Assembly: GCA_963806015.1 (NCBI GenBank)
Contig: CAWDWM010000002.1
Location: 186,001-250,000 of the forward strand
DNA from: JAOPZW01 sp963806015
Lineage (GTDB): Bacteria; Actinomycetota; Thermoleophilia; Solirubrobacterales; Solirubrobacteraceae
DNA: 64,000 nt
Reading direction: 5' to 3'
In this document: in pieces, positions 40,307 to 51,043 of the stretch
Position numbering within the stretch: position 1 is the first letter of the stretch
Layout: each line of letters opens with the position of its first letter
Made by a program: the position numbers and the translations under genes
The notes under the pieces: model-generated
The model's database searches: none
Told to the model about the DNA's origin: nothing
What the model saw: only the letters and a program-made list of their open reading frames with translations

Positions 40307-41047
40307 CTACCAGGACGTGCTCGGATCGGCGCGCGGGGCGACGTCGGCGACGATGGCCGAGATGTTGTCGCGGCCACCGGCCGCCAGCGCGAGGTCGATC
40401 AGGCGCTGCGCGCAGTGCGCGCGCGCAGCGCCCCGCAGCGTCGCCGCGATCGTCTCGTCGTCGACCACATCGGACAGCCCGTCCGAGCACAGCAGCAGCC
40501 GGTCGCCCGGCCGAGCTTCGAAGCTCGTCAGCGCCGGGCCGCGATCGGGCTCGCCGTCGAGGGCGGCGAGGACCAGCGAGCGCTGCGGATGGTCGCGCGC
40601 CGCTTCGGGCGCGAGCTCGCCGCTGTCGATCATGAGCTGCACCCAGGAGTCGTCGTGGGTGAGCCGGGTCAGCACGCCGTCCCTGAGCAGATACGTGCGC
40701 GAGTCCCCGACGTTGGCCACCACGCACCCGTCATCGCCGAGCGCGACGGCGGTGACCGTCGTGCTCATTCCGGCCATGGCCGGGCGGCAGGAGGCGATGA
40801 ACCCGATCGTCTCGTTCCCGCGGGCGATACCGGCCGCGATGGCATCCTCGAGCCGTCCTTCCAGCCGGCAGTTGTCGACGTGAACGAGCGCGTTGATCAG
40901 CGCCCTGCTCGCCACCTCGCCGGCCGCCGCGCCACCCACGCCATCGGCGACCGCCGCCAACCGCGGGCTGGCGAACACGGCGTCCTCGTTGTTGGAGCGC
41001 CGGCCCACGTCGGTGCGCGCCGTGCACTGCAGGATCAGCCCCGTCAC
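40307..41047 (-). CDS. PP2C-family serine/threonine phosphatase
   Basis: 246-aa soluble PPM phosphatase that reverses PknB-type phosphorylation. Metal-binding motifs are NEDAVFASPRLAAVADGVGG, ANVGDSRTYLLRDGVL and LCSDGLSDVV, and the final GGRDNISAIVADV supplies the last aspartate. No transmembrane segment is present. The window's PknB-type kinase gene is 35 kb away, so a functional link is only possible, not shown. It sits upstream of alr by 10 bases. Confidence 0.92.
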   Translation of the reverse strand: MTGLILQCTARTDVGRRSNNEDAVFASPRLAAVADGVGGAAAGEVASRALINALVHVDNCRLEGRLEDAIAAGIARGNETIGFIASCRPAMAGMSTTVTAVALGDDGCVVANVGDSRTYLLRDGVLTRLTHDDSWVQLMIDSGELAPEAARDHPQRSLVLAALDGEPDRGPALTSFEARPGDRLLLCSDGLSDVVDDETIAATLRGAARAHCAQRLIDLALAAGGRDNISAIVADVAPRADPSTSW

Positions 41048-41065
41048 CTGCAGGACGGTAACGGA

Positions 41066-41581
41066 CTAGGCGAGCCCGTTGGCGGCGAGGACGGTGCCGA
41101 GCTCGGCGATGAGGCGTGGCTCGACGGGCATCTCGATCGGGTCCGGCGCCACGCTGTGCTCATACGAGGGGAAGTCGCGCGTCCCGTAGCCGCGGACCTC
41201 GTTGTCCAGGACATGGAACGCCCCGTCGACGGTGAGGACGAGGCCGGACTCGTAGCGCTTGGGCGGAAGGTGATCGTCGCGCTCCACCGCGCGGACCACC
41301 CAGCCGTCGACGTGGCGCCGGCGCCAACCCGAGCCCGATATCTGCGTCCGCTTCGTCCCCGGGTCACCGGCGGCGTGCATGGCGGCGAGGAAGGCCGCGG
41401 TCGCCTCGGCGCAGCGGTCGCTCAGCGGCCGGTCGTCCGCCGTGCCGGCGATCTCCCACTCGCCGCGCGTCGGCAGCCGGTCGATTCCGGAAAGGTTGCG
41501 CCCGCAGGCGGCGCAGAAGACGCCGTCGCCCGGCGGCTCGCCGCAGTGCGGGCAGACCCGCGCGTCGCCGACGGCCGTCAT
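41066..41581 (-). CDS. Zinc-ribbon protein of unknown function
   Basis: 171-aa protein. An N-terminal double CxxC zinc ribbon (VCPHCGEPPGDGVFCAACGRNL) precedes a helix (RCAEATAAFLAAMHAAG) and a basic/aromatic region (WRRRHVDGWVVRAVERDDHLPPKRYESGLVL). No family name is known to me. It overlaps the 95-aa gene upstream by 4 bp (ATGA) and precedes the PP2C gene by 18 bases. Confidence 0.72.
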   Translation of the reverse strand: MTAVGDARVCPHCGEPPGDGVFCAACGRNLSGIDRLPTRGEWEIAGTADDRPLSDRCAEATAAFLAAMHAAGDPGTKRTQISGSGWRRRHVDGWVVRAVERDDHLPPKRYESGLVLTVDGAFHVLDNEVRGYGTRDFPSYEHSVAPDPIEMPVEPRLIAELGTVLAANGLA

Positions 41582-41865
41582 TCCTCTTCGGCGTAGGCGT
41601 CCTCGAGCAGCTCGGGCAGCGTCGCCAGGAACGCCTCCTCGAGCTCTTCGGAGACCATGACGCGGACGCCGCTGACGTGCACCTCGGTGCCGTGCGCGTG
41701 CGCCTCGGCGGCGACCGTCGCTCCGGCGAGCACGAAGAACGGCGTGAGCGAGAAGTACTCCAGGCCGAGGAACTCCTCGGGGTCGATGCCCGAGGCGTCG
41801 AGCACCGCGCGCAGCTGCTCGTCGTAGTCGGAGTGGCCCTGCGTGATGAACGCGAGCTGCTTCAT
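41578..41865 (-). CDS. Small acidic protein of unknown function
   Basis: 95-aa protein with a hydrophobic N-terminal strand (QLAFITQGHSDYDEQLRAVL), a middle stretch FFVLAGATVAAEAHAHGTEVHV and an acidic C-terminus (ELLEDAYAEEE). It is coupled by 4-bp overlaps to both neighbours (DsbA-like upstream, zinc-ribbon downstream), which makes it very likely a real gene. No domain is recognised. Confidence 0.7.
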   Translation of the reverse strand: MKQLAFITQGHSDYDEQLRAVLDASGIDPEEFLGLEYFSLTPFFVLAGATVAAEAHAHGTEVHVSGVRVMVSEELEEAFLATLPELLEDAYAEEE

Positions 41866-42506
41866 GCGGCCACCCGCGTCTGCCAGCCCTGTCGCAGCAG
41901 CTCTACGAGGGCCTCGGGCGGGCGGGCGCCGGCCGCGCCGATGCGTCGGTCGACGGCGATGAAGGGCACCGCATGGATCCCGAGCGACATCGCCGTTTGC
42001 TCGTCCTCGCGCACCTCGGCCGCGAAGCGGGTGCCGGCGAGCACCTCGCGCACCTCGTCCTCCGGCAGGCCGACGTCGAGCGCGAGGCGGGTCAGCGTGT
42101 CGGTGTCACCGATGACCTCGCCCTCGGTGAAGTAGGCGCGCATCAGGCGCTCCTGCATCGCATCCTGAAGGCCGTGGGCCTCCGCCAGGTGCACGAGCCG
42201 GTGGCCGTCGAACGTGTTGCCCCCGCGCGCCAGGTCGAAGCGCATGTCGAGGCCGTCGACGGCCGCGACGTCGGCCAGCTTCCGCTGGCTGGCCCGGGCC
42301 TCCTCGCGGCTCATCCCGTACTTGTCGGCGAGGTGCGTCGCGCTGTCCGCGGGGCGCTCTGCGGGCGCCTGCGGATCGAGCTCGAAGCTGCGCCAGGTCA
42401 CGCTGACCTCGTCGCGGTGCTCGAACGCGGCGAGCGCGGCCTCGAAGCGGCGCTTGCCGACGTAGCACCAGGGGCAGGCGATGTCGGACCAGATCTCGAT
42501 GTGCAT
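41862..42506 (-). CDS. DsbA/FrnE-family thiol oxidoreductase
   Basis: 214-aa thioredoxin-fold protein of the DsbA-like FrnE group. The active site is ACPWCYVGKRRFE, an alpha-helical insertion follows (DKYGMSREEARASQRKLADVAA), and the cis-proline loop is GIHAVPFIAVD. No signal peptide is present, so it acts in the cytoplasm, as FrnE proteins do. The ATG at 42506 is chosen over a GTG three bases earlier. It is the first gene of the run dsbA-like, two small genes, PP2C, alr, cca. Confidence 0.9.
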   Translation of the reverse strand: MHIEIWSDIACPWCYVGKRRFEAALAAFEHRDEVSVTWRSFELDPQAPAERPADSATHLADKYGMSREEARASQRKLADVAAVDGLDMRFDLARGGNTFDGHRLVHLAEAHGLQDAMQERLMRAYFTEGEVIGDTDTLTRLALDVGLPEDEVREVLAGTRFAAEVREDEQTAMSLGIHAVPFIAVDRRIGAAGARPPEALVELLRQGWQTRVAA

Positions 42507-42519
42507 CACGACCCAGACG

Positions 42520-44025
42520 CTAGCGCGCGAACGGCAGCGCCTCGATCACGTCGCGCGCGATGACGCCGTCGACGCCCTTGTCGTGGGCCGCGTGGATGCC
42601 GGCCCGCGCGTGCAGGCGCACGCCGGCGCACGCGGCCGTGAAGGGATCGAGGTCGCGCGAGAGGACGGCGGCGAGGACGCCGCTGAGGACGTCCCCGGTG
42701 CCCGCGGTGGCCAGGGCGCCGGTGGCGCCGGGGCTGACGGCGACGCGGCCGCCCGGCTCGGCCACGAGCGTGTCATCGCCCTTGAGCACGACGATGGCCT
42801 GCGACTGCTCGGCGGCCGCGCGCGCGTGCTCGAGGCGACGCGCCTGGACGGCGGAGGACTCCACGTCGAGCAGGCGCGCGAGCTCGCCCTCGTGGGGCGT
42901 CAGGATCGTGGGCGCGGCGCGGCCGGCCAGCGCCGCGAGGTCGCCGGCGTGGGCGTTGAGGCCGTCGGCATCGAGGACGACGGCGACCTCGGCGCGCGCG
43001 ACGAGCGCGCGGGCGAAGGCGAAGGCGCCATCGCTGCGGCCCAGCCCGGGACCGACGACGAGCGCGCCGCCGCGACCGGCCAGCTCGAGGACCTCGTCGA
43101 CGCCGTCCGCGGTGTGGGCGCCGTCATCGTCGGGCAGGCCGCGGGTCATGGCCTCCAGCAGGCGCTGCGCGAGGATCGCCTGCTGGGAGGCGGGAATGCA
43201 CGCGGTGACGTAGCCCGCGCCCGCGCGCTGCGCGGCCTCGGCGGCGAGCGTCGGCGCGCCGGTGAGGCCCCGCGAGCCGCCGGCGACGAGCACGTGGCCG
43301 CTGGTGAACTTGGTCCACCCGGCACTGCGCGAGGGCAGCAGCGCCAGCAGCGCGGCGTCGTCGATGAGCGCGACGTCGGGCGGCTCGACCGGTGCCCCGG
43401 GCGGGATCCCGATGTCGACCACGCGCACCTGGCCGGCGTGGGACTTGCCGGGGTTGATCCACAGCCCGGGCTTGGCCGCGGCGAACGTCGCCGTCGCCCG
43501 GGCCCGGATCGCGCTGCCCTGCACCACGCCGCTCGCAGCGTCGACCCCGCTGGGCACATCGGCCGCCACGACCGGCAGCCCGGCGTCGTTGATGGCATCG
43601 ATGGCGTCGGCCACCGGCCCGTGCGGCGTGCCCGAGAAGCCGGTGCCGAGCAGCGCGTCGACCACGACCGCGCAGTCGGCCAGGCGCGCCGGCGCGAAGG
43701 GCTCGATGTCCTCGACGCGCTCGGCGTTGGCGCGCGCGTCGCCGCTCAGCTCGCTCACCGCCACGACCGTCAGGACGTGCACCACGCGGCCGGCCTCGCG
43801 CAGCAGCCGCGCGGCGACATAGCCGTCGCCGCCGTTGTTGCCCTTGCCGCAGGCGACGGCGATCGGCCCCTCGGGCGCCACGGAGAGCACGAGGTCGGCC
43901 AGGCCGCGCCCGGCGCGCTCCATGAGGTCCAGGCCGGGAATGGCGCACTCCTCGATCGCCCAGCGATCCGTCGCGCGCATGCGCTCGGGGTCGGGCAGGC
44001 CGTGAAGCCAGGCCGGCAACGTCAC
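42520..44025 (-). CDS. nnr: Bifunctional NAD(P)H-hydrate epimerase/dehydratase
   Basis: 501-aa repair enzyme for hydrated NAD(P)H. The N-terminal YjeF-N epimerase domain has DLMERAGRGLADL and VACGKGNNGGDGYVAARLL, and VVDALLGTGFSGTPHGPVADAI. The C-terminal ribokinase-like dehydratase has SGHVLVAGGSRGLTGAP, VVGPGLGRSDG, TPHEGELARLL and the nucleotide site ATAGTGDVLSGVLAA. The GTG start overlaps the acpS stop by 4 bp; the pairing of nnr with acpS is common in bacteria. The gene ends 13 bp from the DsbA-like gene. Confidence 0.95.
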   Translation of the reverse strand: MTLPAWLHGLPDPERMRATDRWAIEECAIPGLDLMERAGRGLADLVLSVAPEGPIAVACGKGNNGGDGYVAARLLREAGRVVHVLTVVAVSELSGDARANAERVEDIEPFAPARLADCAVVVDALLGTGFSGTPHGPVADAIDAINDAGLPVVAADVPSGVDAASGVVQGSAIRARATATFAAAKPGLWINPGKSHAGQVRVVDIGIPPGAPVEPPDVALIDDAALLALLPSRSAGWTKFTSGHVLVAGGSRGLTGAPTLAAEAAQRAGAGYVTACIPASQQAILAQRLLEAMTRGLPDDDGAHTADGVDEVLELAGRGGALVVGPGLGRSDGAFAFARALVARAEVAVVLDADGLNAHAGDLAALAGRAAPTILTPHEGELARLLDVESSAVQARRLEHARAAAEQSQAIVVLKGDDTLVAEPGGRVAVSPGATGALATAGTGDVLSGVLAAVLSRDLDPFTAACAGVRLHARAGIHAAHDKGVDGVIARDVIEALPFAR

Positions 44026-44381
44026 CGCAGCACCGCCACCGCGGCGGCCGCGGACTTCGTGTGCGTCAGCGAGATGTGCACCTCGACGCCGAGCTCTGCG
44101 GCGCGCGCCTGCACCTCGCCGCGCAGGACCACGCGCGGCGGCCCGTCGCCCCCGCCGACGACCTCGATGTCGCGCGGGCGCAGGGCGTCCATCTGCAGCG
44201 CCTTGCTCACCGCCTCCTTCGCGCAGAAGCGCGCGGCCAGGTGGCGCGCCGGGCGCCCCTGCGTGGCGGCATACGCGCGCTCGCCGTCGGTGAAGAGCCG
44301 CTCGGCCAGCGCGGGCCGGCGCGCGAGCGCCTCCTCCAGCCGGTCGATCTCCAGGAGGTCCAGACCGATCACCAGCGCCAT
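44022..44381 (-). CDS. acpS: Holo-[acyl-carrier-protein] synthase
   Basis: 119-aa phosphopantetheinyl transferase that activates acyl carrier protein for fatty acid synthesis. The two signature motifs are intact: IGLDLLEIDRLEEAL (metal-binding Asp) and HLAARFCAKEAVSKAL (Glu and Lys). The C-terminal strand ends HISLTHTKSAAAAVAVL. Its position directly before nnr is the usual arrangement. It is divergent from a methyltransferase gene, 25 bp away. Confidence 0.95.
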   Translation of the reverse strand: MALVIGLDLLEIDRLEEALARRPALAERLFTDGERAYAATQGRPARHLAARFCAKEAVSKALQMDALRPRDIEVVGGGDGPPRVVLRGEVQARAAELGVEVHISLTHTKSAAAAVAVLR

Positions 44382-44393
44382 TCAACCAGGGCC

Positions 44394-44399
44394 TAGGCT
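44394..44399 (+). promoter_or_regulatory. -10 box (TAGGCT) of the methyltransferase gene
   Basis: Ends seven bases before the ATG at 44407. The whole divergent gap to acpS is only 25 bp, so the transcript must be leaderless or nearly so. Confidence 0.45.
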
Positions 44400-44406
44400 G
44401 CAGACC

Positions 44407-45214
44407 ATGGCCGACGAGCGCGAGATCGCCGCCTACTACGACCGCGGCGACGAGGAAGGGCGCCTCGGCGACTGGGGTCGCCTCGAGTTCCTGCGCACGC
44501 TCGAGCTGCTGTCGCGCTTCCTGCCCGCGCCGCCGGCCACCGTCCTCGACGTCGGCGGGGCGGCAGGCGCCTACGCGCTGCCGCTGGCCGGCGAGGGCTA
44601 CGACGTGCATCTGCTCGACTCCGTCGCGCTGCACGTCGAGCAGGCCCGCGCCGCGTCGGCCGCCCGGGTCGCGCCCCTCGCCTCCACGGTGGTGGGCGAC
44701 GCCCGTGAGCTGCCGTTCGCCGACGCGAGCGTCGACGTCGTGCTCATGCTCGGGCCTCTCTACCACCTGACCGAGGCGAGCGACCGCGCCCGCGCCCTGG
44801 CCGAGGCGCGGCGCGCGCTGCGCCCCGGCGGGCTGCTGGCCGCCGCGGCGATCACGCGCTTCGCCTCGACGCTCGACGGCATCGCGCAGGGCTTCCTGCT
44901 GGAGCCCGGCTTCGAGGAGATCGTCGAGCGCGACCTCGCCGACGGCCAGCACCGCAACCCGGGCGCCCATCCGGCCTGGTTCACCACGGCCTACTTCCAC
45001 CGTCCCGACGAGCTCGAGCGCGAGGTCGCCGCGGCCGGCTTCGAGGTCCGCGCGCTGCTGGCGATCGAAGGCGCCGTCGGCGCTGCCGCGGAGACCCATG
45101 CGCTCGACCCCTGGCTCGACGATCCCGCCGGGCGCGAGGTCCTGCTGCGGGCGATCCGGCGCGTGGAGGCCGAGCCGAGCCTGCTCGGCGCGAGCCCCCA
45201 CGTGCTGGCGGTCG

Positions 45215-45228
<14 letters not shown>
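44407..45228 (+). CDS. Class I SAM-dependent methyltransferase
   Basis: 273-aa protein with a Rossmann-type methyltransferase domain. Motif I is VLDVGGAAGAYALPLAGEG, motif II includes VHLLDSVALHVEQA, motif III VVGDARELPFADASVDVVLMLGPLYHL and motif IV RRALRPGGLLAAAAI. Substrate unknown. It begins with EREIAAYYDRGDEEGRLGDWGRLEFLRT, the usual small-molecule or UbiE-like layout. Its last 14 bases overlap the 3' end of glmS on the other strand. Confidence 0.88.
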
Positions 45229-47086
<1,858 letters not shown>

Positions 47087-47255
47087 GGGCAGTTCCCTTT
47101 CGCTCTGAGACACAACGGGACCGCGTCGTGCGGCCCCGGAACAGCTGGATCACGGTAGCAACGCCTGGGTCCTCGCCCGGCTTCTGCGGGTTTCCGCGGC
47201 GAGCCGCTGCTCCCTTCCGTCCACGGTGGCAGATGCCGCCCGTTCTCGCCACTCC

Positions 47256-47268
47256 TCGAAAGTTTCGA
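47256..47268. promoter_or_regulatory. Palindrome TCGAAAGTTTCGA before the ROK gene
   Basis: Perfect 13-bp odd palindrome in the 225-bp gap between glmS and the ROK gene. It resembles the CGAA-N-TTCG operators of xylose/xylan-type repressors in actinobacteria. A TTGACA (47292-47297) lies just downstream. The likely binder is the ROK protein or a LacI-type regulator elsewhere. Confidence 0.5.
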
Positions 47269-47311
47269 AAAGAGTTTACGGAAGCTCTGGCTTGACAAGC
47301 ATGTCGAGCGT

Positions 47312-48574
47312 ATGGAAGTGTTGAGGCGGAGTTTTGTAGTAAACGAACACAAATTGTTTGTGGCCTACCAACTGCCAGGACAACGCAGTGAGACCGTCAG
47401 GCGGTCGAACCTCAGCTCAATCCTGCGAGAGCTGCACAATCGCGGTCCGGTTTCGCGGTCGGAGCTGGTAGCACGGACCGGATTGACCCGCAGCGCGATC
47501 CGTGGGCTCATCGGCGAGCTGGCGCTGACCGGCCTCGTCTCCGAGCAGCCGGGGACGCGGCAGGGCACACCGGGCCGCCCGTCGCCGCTCGTACGGCCGA
47601 GCCCCCGGGGCGCCATCGTCCTGGCGCTCGAGATCGCCGTCGACTCGCTGGCCGTCGCTGCGGTCGGGATCGGCGGGGAGGTCATCGACGTCGTCCGGCT
47701 GGACCGCCCCCGCGACCGCTCCTCGGTCGACGAGACCATCGCCGACCTCGCGGCGCTCGCGCGCGCCGTGCAGCGCCGGCTGCCCGACACCGAGGGCCTG
47801 ATCGGCATCGGCGTGGCGATCGTCGGCATCGTGCGCCGCGACGCCGGCGTCGTGACGATGGCGCCGAACCTCGGCTGGCGCGACGTCCCGCTCGGCGACC
47901 GCCTGGCCGACGCGCTCGGGACGTCGCTGCCCATCGCCGTGGCCAACGAGGCCGACCTCGGCGCGCTGGCCGAGCTGCGTCGCGGCGCCGCCGTCGACGC
48001 CCGGCACGTGCTCTTCATCTCCGGCGAGGTCGGCGTCGGCGGCGGCGTGATCGTCGATGGCCAGCAGCTGACGGGCGCCGGCGGGTTCGCCGGCGAGGTC
48101 GGGCACATGCCCGTCAACCCCAACGGCCGCACGTGCCGTTGCGGATCGGTCGGCTGCTGGGAGACCGAGATCGGCGAGGGCGCCCTGCTGCGCCGGGCGG
48201 GCCATCCCCCTGACGCCGGACGCGAGGAGGTCGAAGCGGTCCTGCGCGAGGCCGCCGCGGGCGCACCCGACGTGCTCGAGGCACTCGACGCCGTCGGGCG
48301 CTGGCTGGGCTTCGGCCTCGCCGGCCTCGTCAACGTCTTCAACCCGCAGGTGGTGGTGCTCGGAGGGCTGTTCGGCCGCATCCATCCGTTCGTCGAGAAG
48401 ACGCTCGGCGCCGAGCTCGATCGGCTGGCCCTGCCGCAGACGCGAGAGGGCGTCCGCGTCATCCCGGCCGCCCTCGGCGTGGACGCTCCGCTGCTGGGGG
48501 CCGCGGAGCTGGCGTTCGAGCCGCTGCTCGCCGACCCGTCCCTGTGGACACGTCCCGCCGTCGCGACGGCCTGA
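47312..48574 (+). CDS. ROK-family transcriptional repressor (NagC/XylR-type)
   Basis: 420-aa sugar-responsive regulator. An N-terminal winged helix-turn-helix (RRSNLSSILRELHNRGPVSRSELVARTGLTRSAIRGLIGEL) is followed by a ROK sugar-binding domain with FISGEVGVGGGVIVDGQ, GFAGEVGHMPVNPNG and the zinc motif CRCGSVGCWETE. The kinase-type residues are partly kept, but the N-terminal DNA-binding domain makes it a repressor. The start is uncertain: ATG 47312 lacks a ribosome site, and a GTG at 47360 would give the usual short N-terminus. It leads the sugar-uptake genes and probably senses their substrate. Confidence 0.9.
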   Translation: MEVLRRSFVVNEHKLFVAYQLPGQRSETVRRSNLSSILRELHNRGPVSRSELVARTGLTRSAIRGLIGELALTGLVSEQPGTRQGTPGRPSPLVRPSPRGAIVLALEIAVDSLAVAAVGIGGEVIDVVRLDRPRDRSSVDETIADLAALARAVQRRLPDTEGLIGIGVAIVGIVRRDAGVVTMAPNLGWRDVPLGDRLADALGTSLPIAVANEADLGALAELRRGAAVDARHVLFISGEVGVGGGVIVDGQQLTGAGGFAGEVGHMPVNPNGRTCRCGSVGCWETEIGEGALLRRAGHPPDAGREEVEAVLREAAAGAPDVLEALDAVGRWLGFGLAGLVNVFNPQVVVLGGLFGRIHPFVEKTLGAELDRLALPQTREGVRVIPAALGVDAPLLGAAELAFEPLLADPSLWTRPAVATA

Positions 48575-48700
48575 ACCGAAGGAGGACGCGCTGGACCAAG
48601 CCCCCAACTTCGTCACAGCCCAGGAACCACAAGCCCGCCACGGGCGCCGCCGGGTCCGGCGCGGACGGGCATCTATTCGAATCAGGAGGAGGGTCGCGCG

Positions 48701-50017
48701 ATGTTCAAGCCCAGTCGCGCAGCCGCCGCGCTTCTCGCGGCAGCAGCGTTGGTGGTCGCCGCGTGTGGAGGTAGCGACGGCAGCACGAGCAGCAACAGCT
48801 CGGGTGCAGCGAAGACGAGCTCCACCAAGCCCGTCACGATCAATTGGTGGCACATCGCCAACAACGATCCGCTGAAGACGATCTGGAAGAACGCGGCCGA
48901 CCAGTACATGGCCGCTCATCCGAACGTCAAGGTCAAGATCACCGTCCTCGAGAACGAGGCGTTCAAGGCCAAGCTGACCACGAACATGCAGGCGGGCAAG
49001 CCGCCGGACCTGTTCCAGTCGTGGGGCGGCGGCACGCTGAAGGAGCAGGCCGACGCGGGCCTGGTCAAGGACATCACCGAGCCGACGAAGTCGTGGATCG
49101 GAACGCTCAACGACGCGGGCGTGGGGCTCTACAAGATCGGCGACAAGCAGTACGGGATCCCCTACAACCTCGGCCTCGTAGGCGTCTGGTACAACAAGGC
49201 GCTGTTCAAGAAGGCCGGGATCGACGGACCTCCGGCCAACTGGAACGAGTTCCTCAGCGACATCTCCAAGCTGAAGTCGGCCGGCATCACGCCGATCGCC
49301 GTCGGCGAGAAGGACAAGTGGCCCGGCATGTTCTGGTGGGCGAACCTGTCGCTGCGCGTCGCCGGGAAGGACGCGATGGCCAAGGCGGCCACCGACGGCG
49401 CCACGTTCACCCAGCCCGGCTTCGTGGAGGCCGGCAACCAGCTCAAGAAGCTCATCGCGCTGAAGCCCTTCCAGCAGGGCTTCCTCGCCTCCCCGTGGGA
49501 CGGCGCCGGCGGCGAGGCCGCCACGGTGGGCAACGGCCGGGCGGCGATGGACCTGATGGGCCAGTGGGCCCCGTCGACCTTCGCGGCCAACACCAAGGAC
49601 AAGAAGGGCCTGGGCAAGAACGCCGGCTGGTTCCCGTTCCCGGCCGTCGACGGCGGTGCCGGCCAGGCCGGCGAGCAGTTCGGCGGCGGCGACGGCTTCG
49701 CCATCGGTCGCGATGCCCCGCCCGAGACGGTCGACTTCGCCAAGTTCCTCGTGAGCCCGGCGGTCGCCAACAAGGGCGGCGCCAGCGGCGCCATCCTGCC
49801 CGTCGCCAAGGGCACCGAGAGCTCGGTCACGGACCCCAACATGAAGGCCGTGCTCGACGCGCGCAGCAAGGCGTCGTTCGTCCAGCTCTACCTCGACCAG
49901 GCGTACGCGCCGGCGGTCGGGCAGGCGGTCAACGACGCGGTCCAGCAGCTGTTCGCCGGCAAGGCATCGGCTGAGCAGGTGTCCAAGAAGATCGCGGATG
50001 CCGCTAAGGCCGGTTAG
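48701..50017 (+). CDS. ABC transporter sugar-binding lipoprotein
   Basis: 438-aa extracellular solute-binding protein, family 1. The signal peptide AAAALLAAAALVVAACGGS has a lipobox, so it is tethered to the membrane. A Ser/Thr linker and the binding fold follow (TINWWHIANNDPLKTIWKNAADQYMAAHPNVKVKI, then YGIPYNLGLVGVWYNKALF and a Trp-rich MFWWANLSLR), typical of oligosaccharide binders. GGAGGAGGG precedes the ATG. It is followed by two permease genes and a GH3 glycosidase, so an oligosaccharide such as a beta-glucoside or xyloside is the likely ligand. Confidence 0.93.
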   Translation: MFKPSRAAAALLAAAALVVAACGGSDGSTSSNSSGAAKTSSTKPVTINWWHIANNDPLKTIWKNAADQYMAAHPNVKVKITVLENEAFKAKLTTNMQAGKPPDLFQSWGGGTLKEQADAGLVKDITEPTKSWIGTLNDAGVGLYKIGDKQYGIPYNLGLVGVWYNKALFKKAGIDGPPANWNEFLSDISKLKSAGITPIAVGEKDKWPGMFWWANLSLRVAGKDAMAKAATDGATFTQPGFVEAGNQLKKLIALKPFQQGFLASPWDGAGGEAATVGNGRAAMDLMGQWAPSTFAANTKDKKGLGKNAGWFPFPAVDGGAGQAGEQFGGGDGFAIGRDAPPETVDFAKFLVSPAVANKGGASGAILPVAKGTESSVTDPNMKAVLDARSKASFVQLYLDQAYAPAVGQAVNDAVQQLFAGKASAEQVSKKIADAAKAG

Positions 50018-51041
50018 GCCTGCGGCATCGGCTCCGGCAGGCCAGGCGGCGCCCCCCAGCCGCCTGGCCGAGCCGGTCTCGGTCCAGGTCAAGCACCGCA
50101 GGGGCGGGCCCAGCCCGCACGATCGCCGGCGGGCGCGGCGCGCCAGGGTCGGGCGCAAGTGGATCGCGATCGCGCTCTTCCTGGCGCCCGCCCTCGCGCT
50201 CTACTGCCTGCTCGTGGTGGCGCCGATCTTCCAGGCCTTCCACTACAGCGGCTACAAGTGGAACGGGCTCTCCTCGCCGACGAACTTCGTCGGCCTGGAC
50301 AACTTCAAGCGCGCGTTCAACGACGACGTCTTCCGCGGGGCGCTGAAGCACAACGGCATCTTCATCGTGCTCTCGCTGGCGGTGCAGCTCCCGTTCGCGC
50401 TCGGGATCGCCTGGATCCTCAACCAGCGCCTGAAGGGCCGCGCGCTGCTGCGGATCCTCTTCTTCGCGCCGTTCGTGCTCTCCGAGGTCGTCGCCGCCGT
50501 GGTGTGGTCGCTGATGCTCCAGCCCAACGGGCTCGCCGACCACACGCTCAACGCAGCCGGGATGCACTCGGCCATCCACGACTGGCTGGCCGACCCGAGC
50601 ATCGTCCTGTACTCGGTCTTCGTCGTCATCTCGTGGAAGTACTTCGGCTTCCACATGGTCCTCTACCTCGCGGGCCTGCAGCAGATCCCGAAGGAGCTCG
50701 AGGAGGCCGCCGCGATCGACGGCGCCAACACGCGCCAGATCTTCCGCTACGTCACGTTGCCGCTGCTCGGCCCGACGATCCGGATCTCGGTCTTCCTTTC
50801 GATCATCGGGGCGATCCAGCTCTTCGACCTCGTCTGGGTGATGACCGGCGGCGGCCCGGTCGACGCGTCGAACACGATGGCGGTCTACATGATCAACCAC
50901 GGCTTCAAGCGCTTCGAGTTCGGCTACGCGAGCGCCGTCGCGGTCATCATGCTCGTCATCTCGCTGGTGATCGCCATCGCCTACCAGCGGTTTGTGCTGC
51001 GGCGCGACCTGCAGGGCGCCATGACCACGATGGGACGGTAG
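49998..51041 (+). CDS. ABC sugar transporter permease (MalF-like)
   Basis: 347-aa inner-membrane permease with about six helices, beginning at WIAIALFLAPALALYCLLVVAPIF after a long Pro/Arg-rich cytoplasmic tail of ~50 residues. The ATPase-docking EAA loop is EEAAAIDGANTRQIFRYVTLPLL. It is the partner of the MalG-like permease downstream. The ATG overlaps the end of the binding-protein gene by 20 bases. The ATPase is not encoded here; in many actinobacteria a shared MsiK-type ATPase fills this role. Confidence 0.93.
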   Translation: MPLRPVRPAASAPAGQAAPPSRLAEPVSVQVKHRRGGPSPHDRRRARRARVGRKWIAIALFLAPALALYCLLVVAPIFQAFHYSGYKWNGLSSPTNFVGLDNFKRAFNDDVFRGALKHNGIFIVLSLAVQLPFALGIAWILNQRLKGRALLRILFFAPFVLSEVVAAVVWSLMLQPNGLADHTLNAAGMHSAIHDWLADPSIVLYSVFVVISWKYFGFHMVLYLAGLQQIPKELEEAAAIDGANTRQIFRYVTLPLLGPTIRISVFLSIIGAIQLFDLVWVMTGGGPVDASNTMAVYMINHGFKRFEFGYASAVAVIMLVISLVIAIAYQRFVLRRDLQGAMTTMGR

Positions 51042-51043
51042 AG

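Noticed and set aside
47087..47311. glmS ribozyme or a riboswitch upstream of glmS
   Set aside because: The leader on the minus strand is short and lacks the ribozyme core; only a ribosome site (AAAGGGAA) is seen.
47292..47320. TTGACA before the ROK gene as a full promoter
   Set aside because: No acceptable -10 at 16-18 bases; TATGGA is only 13 bases away. Kept only as a remark in the operator entry.
48578..48600. Strong Shine-Dalgarno AAGGAGGA after the ROK gene
   Set aside because: No ATG, GTG or TTG follows at 5-12 bases. A CTG start would give a frame with Arg-rich, shadow-like composition, so no gene was called.
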